From CAIVAT01 sp037139855 (GTDB taxonomy: Bacteria; Bacteroidota; Bacteroidia; Bacteroidales; FEN-979): 17,744 nt of DNA. The notes under the pieces were generated by a model. The model saw nothing but the letters and a program-made list of their open reading frames with translations, was not told the DNA's origin and searched no databases. Where the stretch lies: NCBI GenBank assembly GCA_037139855.1, contig JBAXFM010000087.1, positions 1 to 17,744 of the forward strand. The letters run 5' to 3'. A program made the position numbers and the translations under genes. Shown here in pieces: positions 7,026 through 14,049 of this stretch (the stretch's first letter is position 1; each line of letters begins with the position of its first letter).

Positions 7026-7164
7026 ATTTGAAAATTTACGATTTTTGATTTACGATTTACGATTTACGATTTTAACTTTGCTCACCAGTTTACCAGTTTA
7101 CCGGTTTACCCGCTTACTTGCCCACTTGCCCACCTGCCCACTTGTTCGCCTGTCCGCCTGTCCG
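7026..7164. repeat. Composite 7-bp/8-bp repeat spacer between subunits III and IV
   Basis: It has the same plan as the spacer before coxB. A 7-base block of ATTTACG/GATTTAC units (about 7034-7070) meets the junction TGCTCACC, then about eleven 8-base units run from TACCAGTT through CACTTGCC to CGCCTGTC. The exact sequences differ from the other spacers, but the order of blocks and the junction are the same. Confidence 0.85.
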
Positions 7165-7758
7165 CTAAGTTATCAGATACAATAGCGGAAACAAAAATAT
7201 CCAGATCAAATCGACCAGGTGCCAGTAGAGTCCGCCATTTTCGAGGAGAACATAACGTTCGGCATTGATGGTTCCGCTGTTAACTTTGACCATCACGATG
7301 GTAAGGATAATTCCGCCAACCACGAGATGGAACATGTGCAATCCGGTCATAAAGTAATAAAGACTGAAAAACATCACCTGGCCATGACTGAGTGAAAGCA
7401 TCAGGTCGGAACCAGGATAGAGGCCAATGTGGATTTTATGGCCCCATTCAAAATACTTATTGATCATGAATACTGCGGCACACAAGAGCGTAATAAACAG
7501 CAGGATCACAGCCAGTTTGTTGTTGCCTTTTTGCACTGCCGTGATTGACATGGCAACCGTAGCGCTGCTTAAAAGGAGTACAACCGTGTTAATACTTCCG
7601 ATAAATGCATTCAGGTGATGGGCTGCCTGATGGAATTCGGTGGAATAACTACTGCGCATGATCGCATAAACCAGAAATAACCCTCCGAACAGGAGTATTT
7701 CCGTGAAAATAAAGACCCACATACCCAGTTTTGCACCAATGTCGTCGCGATGTTCCAT
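7165..7758 (-). CDS. coxC: Cytochrome c oxidase subunit III
   Basis: A 197-residue, five-helix membrane protein of the haem-copper oxidase subunit III family. Recognisable segments are LGMWVFIFTEILLFGGLF near the N-terminus, YFEWGHKIHIGLYPG in the middle, FFSLYYFMTGLHMFHLVVGG, and the ending GGLYWHLVDLIWIFLFPLLY. The five-helix form is usual for caa3 and Bacteroidota enzymes. It binds no redox centre and supports subunit I proton uptake and stability. Confidence 0.94.
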   Translation of the reverse strand: MEHRDDIGAKLGMWVFIFTEILLFGGLFLVYAIMRSSYSTEFHQAAHHLNAFIGSINTVVLLLSSATVAMSITAVQKGNNKLAVILLFITLLCAAVFMINKYFEWGHKIHIGLYPGSDLMLSLSHGQVMFFSLYYFMTGLHMFHLVVGGIILTIVMVKVNSGTINAERYVLLENGGLYWHLVDLIWIFLFPLLYLIT

Positions 7759-7880
7759 AAGTTAATTACAAATTACGAATTACAAATTACGAATTATAGT
7801 TCTGCTCACCCGTTTGCCAGTTCACCCGGTTACCACTGTGCCAGTCCACTTGCCCACCTGTCCACTTGTCCACTTGTCCA
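7759..7880. repeat. Composite 7-bp/8-bp repeat spacer between subunits I and III
   Basis: A 7-base block alternating AATTACG and AATTACA (about 7764-7797) is followed by the junction CTGCTCACC and then 8-base units (ACCCGTTT, GCCAGTTC and so on, grading into ACTTGTCC). The layout is the same as in the two spacers downstream in the operon. In transcription order the 7-bp block sits immediately before the coxC ATG. Confidence 0.83.
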
Positions 7881-8936
7881 CTACTTATAATCATACGGCT
7901 GCTCATTTTCCCCCATCTCAGGCATGACTTCAAAGTTTTCAACCGGAGGTGGTGAAGGAATGCGCCATTCGAATGTTGTTCCACCCCAGGGATTATCGGG
8001 GGCTTTTGCCCCTTTTTTACTGAACAGCGTGATGAGCATGATGATAAATCCGATCACCAGGAGCATAGCGCCGAAGAATGAAAGTTGTTGCCCAAAGGTA
8101 AACTGAGGAAGATAATCAAAATATCTTCGTGGCATGCCCATGATCCCGATGATAAACTGGGGGAAATAAAGCAGGTTGAATCCGGAGAAAAGGAAAACAA
8201 ACGACCAGTTGGCCATTTTGAAGTTGTACATTCGGCCAAACATCTTCGGATACCAGTAATATACGGCTGCGAAGAAGGCAAATCCGACGCCTCCGAATAC
8301 GATATAGTGGAAATGTGCCACAACGTAAGCGGTATCATGCACATGAACGTTTGTAGCAAGTGCACCAAGAGACAGTCCGGTCATGCCCCCGATCATAAAC
8401 AGGAAGATGAAACCAAGGGCAAACAAGAAAGGAGGCTTAACAGAAATGGAACCTTTGTACATGGTGGCGACCCAGTTGAAAACCTTTATGGCGCTGGGAA
8501 CGGCAACCAGGAACGTAAGGAGCGAAAAGACCCAGCGGGCGGTGGTGCTCATGCCGGAGGTGTACATGTGGTGAGCCCAAACGAAATATCCCACCAGTGC
8601 AATGGCCAGACTGGAAATGGCGATGGCTCTATAGCCGAATATCTTTTTTTGTGAGAAGGTGGGGATGATTTCTGTGATAACCCCCATGGCGGGTAAAATC
8701 ATGATATAAACAGCCGGGTGAGAATATATCCAGAAAAGATGCTGGTATAAAACAGGGTCACCTCCCAGGGATGGGTCGAAGAAACCGATGCGCAACCAGC
8801 GCTCGGCAATGATCATGAGCAGGGTAATCCCGACAATCGGGGTAGCCAGAACCTGAATCCATGCAGTTGCATAGAGCGACCAGGGGAACAATGGCATTTT
8901 GAAAAAGGTCATTCCCAGAGCACGCATTCGGTGCAT
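7881..8936 (-). CDS. coxA: Cytochrome c oxidase subunit I, C-terminal part (after in-frame stop)
   Basis: This 351-codon frame is in the same frame as the upstream fragment and separated from it by one TAA and five codons (N-F-I-V-T). It carries most catalytic ligands. WIYSHPAVYIMILPAMG holds a CuB His and the cross-linked Tyr, with the YS-type replacement of the helix VI Glu that defines A2 oxidases. WAHHMYTSGM gives two CuB His. IKVFNWVATMYKG is the K-channel segment. HVHDTAYVVAHFHYIVFGG holds the haem a3 and haem a His. The first ATG (8934-8936) is an internal Met of the normal protein, so independent translation would need reinitiation. Treat it with the upstream part as one interrupted gene covering 7881-9491. 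Confidence 0.9.
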   Translation of the reverse strand: MHRMRALGMTFFKMPLFPWSLYATAWIQVLATPIVGITLLMIIAERWLRIGFFDPSLGGDPVLYQHLFWIYSHPAVYIMILPAMGVITEIIPTFSQKKIFGYRAIAISSLAIALVGYFVWAHHMYTSGMSTTARWVFSLLTFLVAVPSAIKVFNWVATMYKGSISVKPPFLFALGFIFLFMIGGMTGLSLGALATNVHVHDTAYVVAHFHYIVFGGVGFAFFAAVYYWYPKMFGRMYNFKMANWSFVFLFSGFNLLYFPQFIIGIMGMPRRYFDYLPQFTFGQQLSFFGAMLLVIGFIIMLITLFSKKGAKAPDNPWGGTTFEWRIPSPPPVENFEVMPEMGENEQPYDYK

Positions 8937-8951
8937 GGTTACAATAAAATT

Positions 8952-8954
8952 TTA
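8952..8954 (-). other. In-frame TAA interrupting coxA
   Basis: The minus-strand codons read ATC CTC ACA GGA TAA AAT TTT ATT GTA ACC ATG CAC. In related subunit I sequences this stretch is SSILTG-[L/I]-NFIVT-x-H-x-MR, so the stop replaces a single aliphatic residue and the frame is unbroken on both sides. TTA to TAA would be one substitution. TAA also ends other genes here (for example coxB and the SCO gene), so it is not reassigned. Confidence 0.9.
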
Positions 8955-9491
8955 TCCTGTGAGGATAGACGAGAAGCCAAGCACAAAGGCGCCAAAAACG
9001 GCGGCTACCACATTCGTATGGGTTTGAATGCTGTAGGGAGCATAGAACGTCCATCCTGTATCGGGCGGACCGTTACCCATAAACTGGGAAGCCAGAGCGA
9101 TGGCAGCGCCAAGTACATAGAGGTAAAACGAAAACAAGTTTAACCTGGGAAATGCAACATCTTTGGCGCCTATCATGATGGGCATCGAAAAATTCCCGAA
9201 CACCGCCGCCAGTCCGGGAATGACTACAGTAAAGATCATGATGATGCCATGGATGGTAAAGATCCCGTTGTACATCTGCGGCCCGTAAAATTGCTGGCCG
9301 GGGAAAAACAGTTCCAGTCGCATTACCACGCCGAGTAGTACCCCGACACTGAAAAACACCATCATGGCATACATATACATCAGCCCGATCCGCTTGTGGT
9401 CGGTTGTTGTAAGCCAGGCCATCAGGCCTTTGTACTTACCGGTATCAACGAGATAACTTGGCTCAGGGTGATGAGTCTTTTCTTCTGTCAT
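8952..9491 (-). CDS. coxA: Cytochrome c oxidase subunit I, N-terminal part (ends at in-frame stop)
   Basis: The start is the ATG at 9489-9491 (MTEEKTHHPEPS), one base after the SCO stop; an upstream in-frame extension would overlap the SCO gene and has no family similarity. The 179 codons contain TTTDHKRIGLMYMYAMMVFF, then FTIHGIIMIFTVVIPGLAAV with the haem a His of helix II, and FGNFSMPIMIGAKDVAFPRL, all standard for subunit I. The frame then stops at codon 180. The complete uninterrupted gene would be about 536 residues, normal for the family. Alone, this fragment lacks CuB and haem a3 ligands and cannot be an oxidase. Confidence 0.9.
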   Translation of the reverse strand: MTEEKTHHPEPSYLVDTGKYKGLMAWLTTTDHKRIGLMYMYAMMVFFSVGVLLGVVMRLELFFPGQQFYGPQMYNGIFTIHGIIMIFTVVIPGLAAVFGNFSMPIMIGAKDVAFPRLNLFSFYLYVLGAAIALASQFMGNGPPDTGWTFYAPYSIQTHTNVVAAVFGAFVLGFSSILTG

Positions 9492-9492
9492 A

Positions 9493-10290
9493 TTAAGTAT
9501 TTTGTGTTTTTGATTTTTTCCGGGATGACCGGACAATGAGAACGATAAATAACAAGGCAGCAAAGAATATGATGATCGTCGCGGTAATTTTCGTTACCTG
9601 CAACGTGTATTTCCTGCCTTCGGGGTCATAACTGAAGCAATATTCCAATACCCGGTTGATGGTGGGTCTCGACTGGCCTTTCTGCGCTTCAACGAGGGCC
9701 ATTTTTACATCAAAGGGAAGGTAAGTTGTCCCATAGAGATACCGGGTAACTTTCCCCTCCGGACTGAGCACCATGATGCACGAAGGATGCATAAAATCAT
9801 TGCCGGTCCGGGTGAAATTATATCCTACAGTATGCGTGAGCGCATAGATATTGGCACTGTCGCCCGTAAGGTAAATCCAGGATGCCGCCCTTGGTTTGCT
9901 GTGTTCGCGTAAAAAATTCTTTTTCTTCTCCACGGAGGCAGCAGGAGTATCATCATAGTTAAAACTGACGGTGATGACCTGGTAATCTTTGCCAAGTTCA
10001 AGACCAAGTTTTTCAATAACGTCGGAAATACCTGACAGCAATTGCGGACAAATTCCGGGACAATCATAATAGACCAAAGAAAGTATGGTCGGTTTGGTGA
10101 TCAGTGATTTAAGCTGAACAGGCTGTCCCTGCTCGTTGTTAAAGGTCAGATTTGCCGGGATGATGGTATCAAGATGTTCCACAATGCCGACTTCCTCTTC
10201 CAGCCCTTCAACCTGGGCAATCCCCTGCAATGAGAAACAAACCACTGCCAGTATCAAAACAAACCGAAACCCAAAAATCATTTTATTCAT
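9493..10290 (-). CDS. sco: SCO1/SenC-family copper chaperone
   Basis: A 265-residue protein with an N-terminal signal or anchor helix (1-25), a thioredoxin-fold domain and a C-terminal membrane helix (about 236-254). The copper-binding residues are clear: C77 and C81 in YYDCPGICPQ and H168 in FMHPSCIMVL. In this family they deliver copper to the CuA site of subunit II or reduce its cysteines. The start chosen is the ATG at 10288-10290; a TTG three codons upstream is less likely. It is followed by coxA after one base, implying tight co-expression. Confidence 0.9.
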   Translation of the reverse strand: MNKMIFGFRFVLILAVVCFSLQGIAQVEGLEEEVGIVEHLDTIIPANLTFNNEQGQPVQLKSLITKPTILSLVYYDCPGICPQLLSGISDVIEKLGLELGKDYQVITVSFNYDDTPAASVEKKKNFLREHSKPRAASWIYLTGDSANIYALTHTVGYNFTRTGNDFMHPSCIMVLSPEGKVTRYLYGTTYLPFDVKMALVEAQKGQSRPTINRVLEYCFSYDPEGRKYTLQVTKITATIIIFFAALLFIVLIVRSSRKKSKTQNT

Positions 10291-10356
10291 AATCAACAAA
10301 TTATCACATCATCACATTAGCACATCATCACATCAGCGCATCAGCACATTATCCCA
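10291..10356. repeat. 8-bp repeat spacer before the SCO gene
   Basis: On the minus strand the 66-base gap contains about seven successive 8-base units of GATGTGCT/GATGTGAT type. They run almost into the SCO start and supply several extra out-of-frame or short ATGs. The period matches the 8-bp blocks of the other spacers but the sequence family is different. Confidence 0.75.
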
Positions 10357-10731
10357 TCAATCATTGTTATCTTCCTTATATATTCCCGCAATCATCAGCG
10401 AGCCACCCATCAACGCAGTATCTTTTAATAATTCAATCAAAGCCATGTTGGCTGCGGCAGGTTCGAATAGTCCCGGGATATGAATGGTACAGATAAAAAC
10501 CAGCAACAGCAGAGCAAGCAGCAGGCAGGCGATCTGAATGAATTTTTTTGAAATGATGGCAACACTTGCAGCAATCAGCGCCAGTCCTGTAATGATCACC
10601 GTAAAACCACCTCCGGGAATAAATGAACTCACCATTCCCACATAATAGTTATACATGAAGAAATGGTTAAGCCCCATTACGCCAAACGGTAACGCAAAAA
10701 GAATCCTGCCAATTGTTGAAAGATGTTTCAT
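10357..10731 (-). CDS. DoxX-like small membrane protein
   Basis: A 124-residue protein with four hydrophobic helices. The N-terminal pattern IGRILFALPFGVMGLNHFF and the Gly-rich PGGGFTVIITGLALIAASVA segment fit the DoxX family. Its ATG overlaps the preceding cytochrome c stop by one base (TGATG), indicating translational coupling. Members of this broad family are linked to quinone-associated membrane redox in a few cases, but most are uncharacterised. A role in assembling or supporting the quinol/cytochrome chain here is inferred only from its position. Confidence 0.72.
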   Translation of the reverse strand: MKHLSTIGRILFALPFGVMGLNHFFMYNYYVGMVSSFIPGGGFTVIITGLALIAASVAIISKKFIQIACLLLALLLLVFICTIHIPGLFEPAAANMALIELLKDTALMGGSLMIAGIYKEDNND

Positions 10732-11636
10732 CAGAGGTTATTATTGCTCAATTTCTTAATCTTCAATATAGAATAAACAATGTAAAAGATAAACCCCCAT
10801 ACGATGAGCACTGAAAGCGTGTAAGTAAGGAGGATCCAAACAGGCGCTTGTCCCCGTGTTGACCACCATGCCCGGGTGGCAGTGAGACTTGGTTTGTCCA
10901 TGGGTACCCCGATGGCAAGATTTGCACTGGCAGGAGTGGTTTTCATAACGCTTTTCGGATCATTGACCATGGCGGAAACTTCCACATATCCATCTTTGTT
11001 ACCTGGAAGGTCAGCAGGAAATTCAAACAGCGCTTTTCCCTGTGCATTGGTTGTTTTAATATCGCCCACCTGCATTTTCCCAAAATATCGCGTTACGAAA
11101 AGCATAATTTCAACACCCGATGCCGGTCCGGTCTGACCATCTTTAAGTTGTTCGTTGGCAGTGACCACAATTTTCTTCATCGGGTCGCTGTATTCCATGG
11201 CAAGGGTGACAATTCTACCGGTAAATGCAGCTTTGGCCACCGGGTTTGGCTGAACATATTTAGGATTTGAACTGCGAAGGTATGCAATCACCCACCAGCG
11301 GTCATCTTCGGTAAGGATGTTGCGAAATTCAGGCATCGGTACTTTCCCGGTGGTGATCCGATAAAATATTTCGCCATCTGTTTGGATCTGCGCTTTTTCC
11401 TTTGACAAGTCACCCGGAGGCGGGGTGAGCTTCGCCCAGTTATCTTTTCCCATGAGGCCATGGCATGACTGACAGTTTTTCAGGTAGATTTGTTCTCCCT
11501 GTTTCTGCATATCGGGGGTGAATTTAAACGGGGCCACCACCGCCTTCTGATCGTCGGGAACCACCCAGGTTTGAGCCAAAACGCTCGTTCCAAGCGAAAA
11601 AATAAAGATAATTGATAGTAGTTTTATGAAACGCAT
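10731..11636 (-). CDS. Membrane-anchored monohaem cytochrome c
   Basis: The protein has 301 residues. A signal peptide (1-21, ending SVLAQ) is followed by a class I cytochrome c domain with CQSCH (C55, C58, H59) and a likely Met ligand at M101 (GKVPMPEF). It ends in WWVIAYLRSS, the usual helix of this fold. Residues about 135-260 form a beta-rich periplasmic domain with no further haem motif. A transmembrane helix lies near 268-293. It follows the NrfD-like gene by 21 bases and precedes the oxidase genes, which fits a relay from the quinol-side module to subunit II. It resembles the monohaem subunits of quinol:cytochrome c complexes, but the specific family is not certain. Confidence 0.82.
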   Translation of the reverse strand: MRFIKLLSIIFIFSLGTSVLAQTWVVPDDQKAVVAPFKFTPDMQKQGEQIYLKNCQSCHGLMGKDNWAKLTPPPGDLSKEKAQIQTDGEIFYRITTGKVPMPEFRNILTEDDRWWVIAYLRSSNPKYVQPNPVAKAAFTGRIVTLAMEYSDPMKKIVVTANEQLKDGQTGPASGVEIMLFVTRYFGKMQVGDIKTTNAQGKALFEFPADLPGNKDGYVEVSAMVNDPKSVMKTTPASANLAIGVPMDKPSLTATRAWWSTRGQAPVWILLTYTLSVLIVWGFIFYIVYSILKIKKLSNNNL

Positions 11637-11657
11637 AGTTCCGTGGGTATTTCTGGG

Positions 11658-12989
11658 TTAATCAAATTTGATATGGTCAATGCCTTTTTCTCTGGCAGTT
11701 TCATGCAACGGGATAACCGGGAAAAACTTTGAAATAAGGGTGATGATGATGAGAACGAGAATGAATGGTGCAATCGAAATCAGTGTCTCAATCAGTGTTG
11801 GCGAATAATGTACAAAGTTTAGCGGCACATGTTGAATGGGCAGAAATGGATGTTCCTGGGTTGGCACGACAATGAGATACCTTTTAAACCAGGCAGCAAT
11901 CAATACGGCGATCGAGATAAGCATCACAGGCAAGGGTTTCCGGAAACGGCGGAAAAGCATGAAAAGAATCGGCAATATCAGTCGGCCGATCTGTACGGCC
12001 CAGAACAGGATGGCATCTTTGCCTGCGAACAGTTCCTGCAGATGAACGGCATCTGCACGTTTCAACTTATATCCGGGCACAAGAAACTCATTGATGTTGA
12101 AATAGAGATAAACCAGGGAAACAGTGGCCAGTACTTTTCCCATGTTGTTGAAATGCATGTCGGTAAGATAATCATGCAGCTTGTAATTCTTGCGGAAGAA
12201 AAACATGGCAATAATAACCGCCGCAGAACCTGCAACAAACGCCCCGGAAACAAAATAGGGACCAAATACGGTGCTGTCCCAGCCGGCCCGTGAAGTAACG
12301 GCAAATAACCAGGAAGTAACGGTATGGATCGATAACGCTGCAGGGATCAGCAGGATCAGTAAAATCCGGATTGCCCGGTTGATGATTTTATTCTGAGCAG
12401 GCTGATCGGTAAAGTTAAGGGATAATGCTTTGTAAACCGGTTTAAGCCACGAAGGAAGGGTGTCAACTTTGCGATGGATGATGGCCATATCGGCAATGAG
12501 TGGGAGAAACAGCAACAGCAGGCTTAGGACAAAATAGGTTGTGATCACCGTAACGTCCCAGAGAATGGGCGATTGGGGGCGTCCGTAAATAAAGACGTAT
12601 GCCAGCCTTTCCGGACGGCCCATGTCTGAAACAATCACCAGTCCTGCTACAGCTGCGAAAGCTACCGCGATGGTTTCGGCGATCCGGGTAATGGGTGTAA
12701 GCCATTTCATTCCGATCAACCCCAGCACAGCGCTGATGAGCATTCCGATGAGGCTGGCGGCTACAAAAAAGACAAAGTTGGCAAGGTACAATCCCCAGGT
12801 TACATAGTCGCGGATCCCGGCTACGCCCAATCCGGTTTTGAGCTGAAGAGAATAGGCATAGAGGCAAACCAGCAACGACACGGTCAAAAAGCCCATCCAG
12901 ATCAGGAAACCTTTGTTGATCCTGATGTGGTGAGTAAGATCGCTGGTGATTTTGTCGAAAGTCAATTTGTTGTCATCCATGGTTATCAT
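11658..12989 (-). CDS. NrfD/ActC-like integral membrane quinol-interacting subunit
   Basis: This 443-residue protein has about ten transmembrane helices, the number seen in ActC/HybB/DsrP-type members rather than the eight of PsrC. Conserved features are SDMGRPERL (121-129), YGRPQSPILWD (135-145) and SIHTVTSW (220-227, with H222). PYFVSGAFVAGSA is close to the ActC pattern. The family exchanges electrons between menaquinone and a periplasmic FeS partner. Its start overlaps the FeS gene stop by four bases (ATGA), so the two are translationally coupled; an internal ATG three codons later (12980) is an alternative start. Alternatives are DsrP-like or HybB-like; ActC-like is preferred because of the oxidase context. 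Confidence 0.85.
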   Translation of the reverse strand: MITMDDNKLTFDKITSDLTHHIRINKGFLIWMGFLTVSLLVCLYAYSLQLKTGLGVAGIRDYVTWGLYLANFVFFVAASLIGMLISAVLGLIGMKWLTPITRIAETIAVAFAAVAGLVIVSDMGRPERLAYVFIYGRPQSPILWDVTVITTYFVLSLLLLFLPLIADMAIIHRKVDTLPSWLKPVYKALSLNFTDQPAQNKIINRAIRILLILLIPAALSIHTVTSWLFAVTSRAGWDSTVFGPYFVSGAFVAGSAAVIIAMFFFRKNYKLHDYLTDMHFNNMGKVLATVSLVYLYFNINEFLVPGYKLKRADAVHLQELFAGKDAILFWAVQIGRLILPILFMLFRRFRKPLPVMLISIAVLIAAWFKRYLIVVPTQEHPFLPIQHVPLNFVHYSPTLIETLISIAPFILVLIIITLISKFFPVIPLHETAREKGIDHIKFD

Positions 12990-13957
12990 GCTTTTTCAGG
13001 TGTTGCATCTGTGGCTTGTTCAAATGGAAACAGGCGGTTCTTGGGTGGAAGGTAATAAACCCTGGGCTTGGTGCCAAGTTCAGGCATCAGCTGATAACCA
13101 CCATTGTCGCGAAGGAGTTTGCTGAGTCTGACGGTTTCTTTGGTCGTACCATTGGTAACGGCATCTTCGTTTTCATCACCAAAATAATAGACACCGTTGG
13201 GGCAAGCTTCGACACAATAGGGTAATTTGCCTTCCCGCAGCCGGTCGGCGCTGAAAAGACATTTGGAGACGGTCCCCAATTTTTGTGGAACATTCAATTC
13301 AACATTGTAATCCTGGCCTTCATGAGCAGCGGCATCTTTGGGCTCAATCCAGTTAAATATGCGTGCTGAGTAGGGGCAGGCAGCCATGCAGAACCGGCAG
13401 CCGATGCAGCGGTCGTTTTCGATGAGCACAATGCCGTCGGGACGTTTGAAAGTGGCATCAACAGGGCAAACAGCCACACACGGCGGATTGTCGCAATGCT
13501 GGCAGTTTTTAGGCATGTTATAAGGCGCTGTTGCAGGAGTGTCCTGCATCTGGAGCGTATTCATATGGTATTGCTCAGGGCGTAGCTGATGTGCATCCTG
13601 GCAGGCATTGATGCATTTACGTGCATTGCGGCATTTGGATAGGTCGGTTACCATCACCCAGCGACGTCCGGCTATGCCCTCACGGCCATGTGATTCGCGT
13701 AGTTCTTCTCCGGTTTTTTCAAGCGCCCTGATCTCAAGCGAGTCCACCTGAACCAGCTTACCATCCTGGGTGAGAAGAACTTTCTGATCGCCGGATACAT
13801 TCTTTTTAGCTTCAAAAATATGACCTGAGTAAAGCGCTGCGGCGCCGGTGGCAACCCCTACGCCAGCCAGGCCAAGGTTCTTGAGGAAGTCGCGGCGCGA
13901 GGACCCTTTTTGGTTCTCAGGTTCATTGGGAGAGTGGAGCGTATTGTTTTCTTCCAT
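12986..13957 (-). CDS. Tat-exported 4Fe-4S ferredoxin-type electron-transfer subunit
   Basis: The protein has 323 residues. The Tat motif SSRRDFLK (19-26) precedes a hydrophobic stretch, so the protein should act in the periplasm. Four cysteine motifs follow. Motif 1 has C109, C115 and C119, with Ala112 where a Cys is usual. Motif 2 is complete (C152, C155, C160, C164). Motif 3 is complete (C184, C187, C190, C194). Motif 4 has C233, C248 and C252, with Ser236 in place of Cys. This is the DmsB/NrfC/DsrO/ActB-type arrangement, with two standard 4Fe-4S clusters and two expected to be altered. It is the first gene of the cluster and overlaps the NrfD-like gene by four bases. Confidence 0.87.
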   Translation of the reverse strand: MEENNTLHSPNEPENQKGSSRRDFLKNLGLAGVGVATGAAALYSGHIFEAKKNVSGDQKVLLTQDGKLVQVDSLEIRALEKTGEELRESHGREGIAGRRWVMVTDLSKCRNARKCINACQDAHQLRPEQYHMNTLQMQDTPATAPYNMPKNCQHCDNPPCVAVCPVDATFKRPDGIVLIENDRCIGCRFCMAACPYSARIFNWIEPKDAAAHEGQDYNVELNVPQKLGTVSKCLFSADRLREGKLPYCVEACPNGVYYFGDENEDAVTNGTTKETVRLSKLLRDNGGYQLMPELGTKPRVYYLPPKNRLFPFEQATDATPEKA

Positions 13958-13986
13958 GGTTCAATGCTTGTCGGAATTTATATGCA

Positions 13987-13994
13987 CAAATGTA
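13987..13994 (-). promoter_or_regulatory. Bacteroidota -7 promoter motif for the respiratory cluster
   Basis: The minus strand reads TACATTTG, an exact TAnnTTTG match, 29 bases upstream of the FeS-protein ATG, predicting a leader of roughly 23 bases. A TTG at ideal -33 spacing was not found. No other good -7 box was noticed in the short gaps further down the cluster, so this may drive the whole set. Confidence 0.5.
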
Positions 13995-14049
13995 AATAAA
14001 TAATCAAACCTTCGTTTACCGAAATGTAATTTTGAACCGGTCTAAATAA

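Noticed and set aside
8085..8654. 189-codon plus-strand frame opposite coxA
   Set aside because: It is antisense to highly conserved subunit I sequence and has no protein-family features of its own.
8952..8954. Genetic code reassignment of TAA
   Set aside because: TAA is used as a normal terminator by coxB, the SCO gene and others in the same cluster.
12986..13957. Assigning this and the NrfD-like gene as actB and actC of a complete alternative complex III
   Set aside because: The FeS protein is far shorter than ActB and lacks the large molybdopterin-like domain, and actA, actD and actF are not seen.
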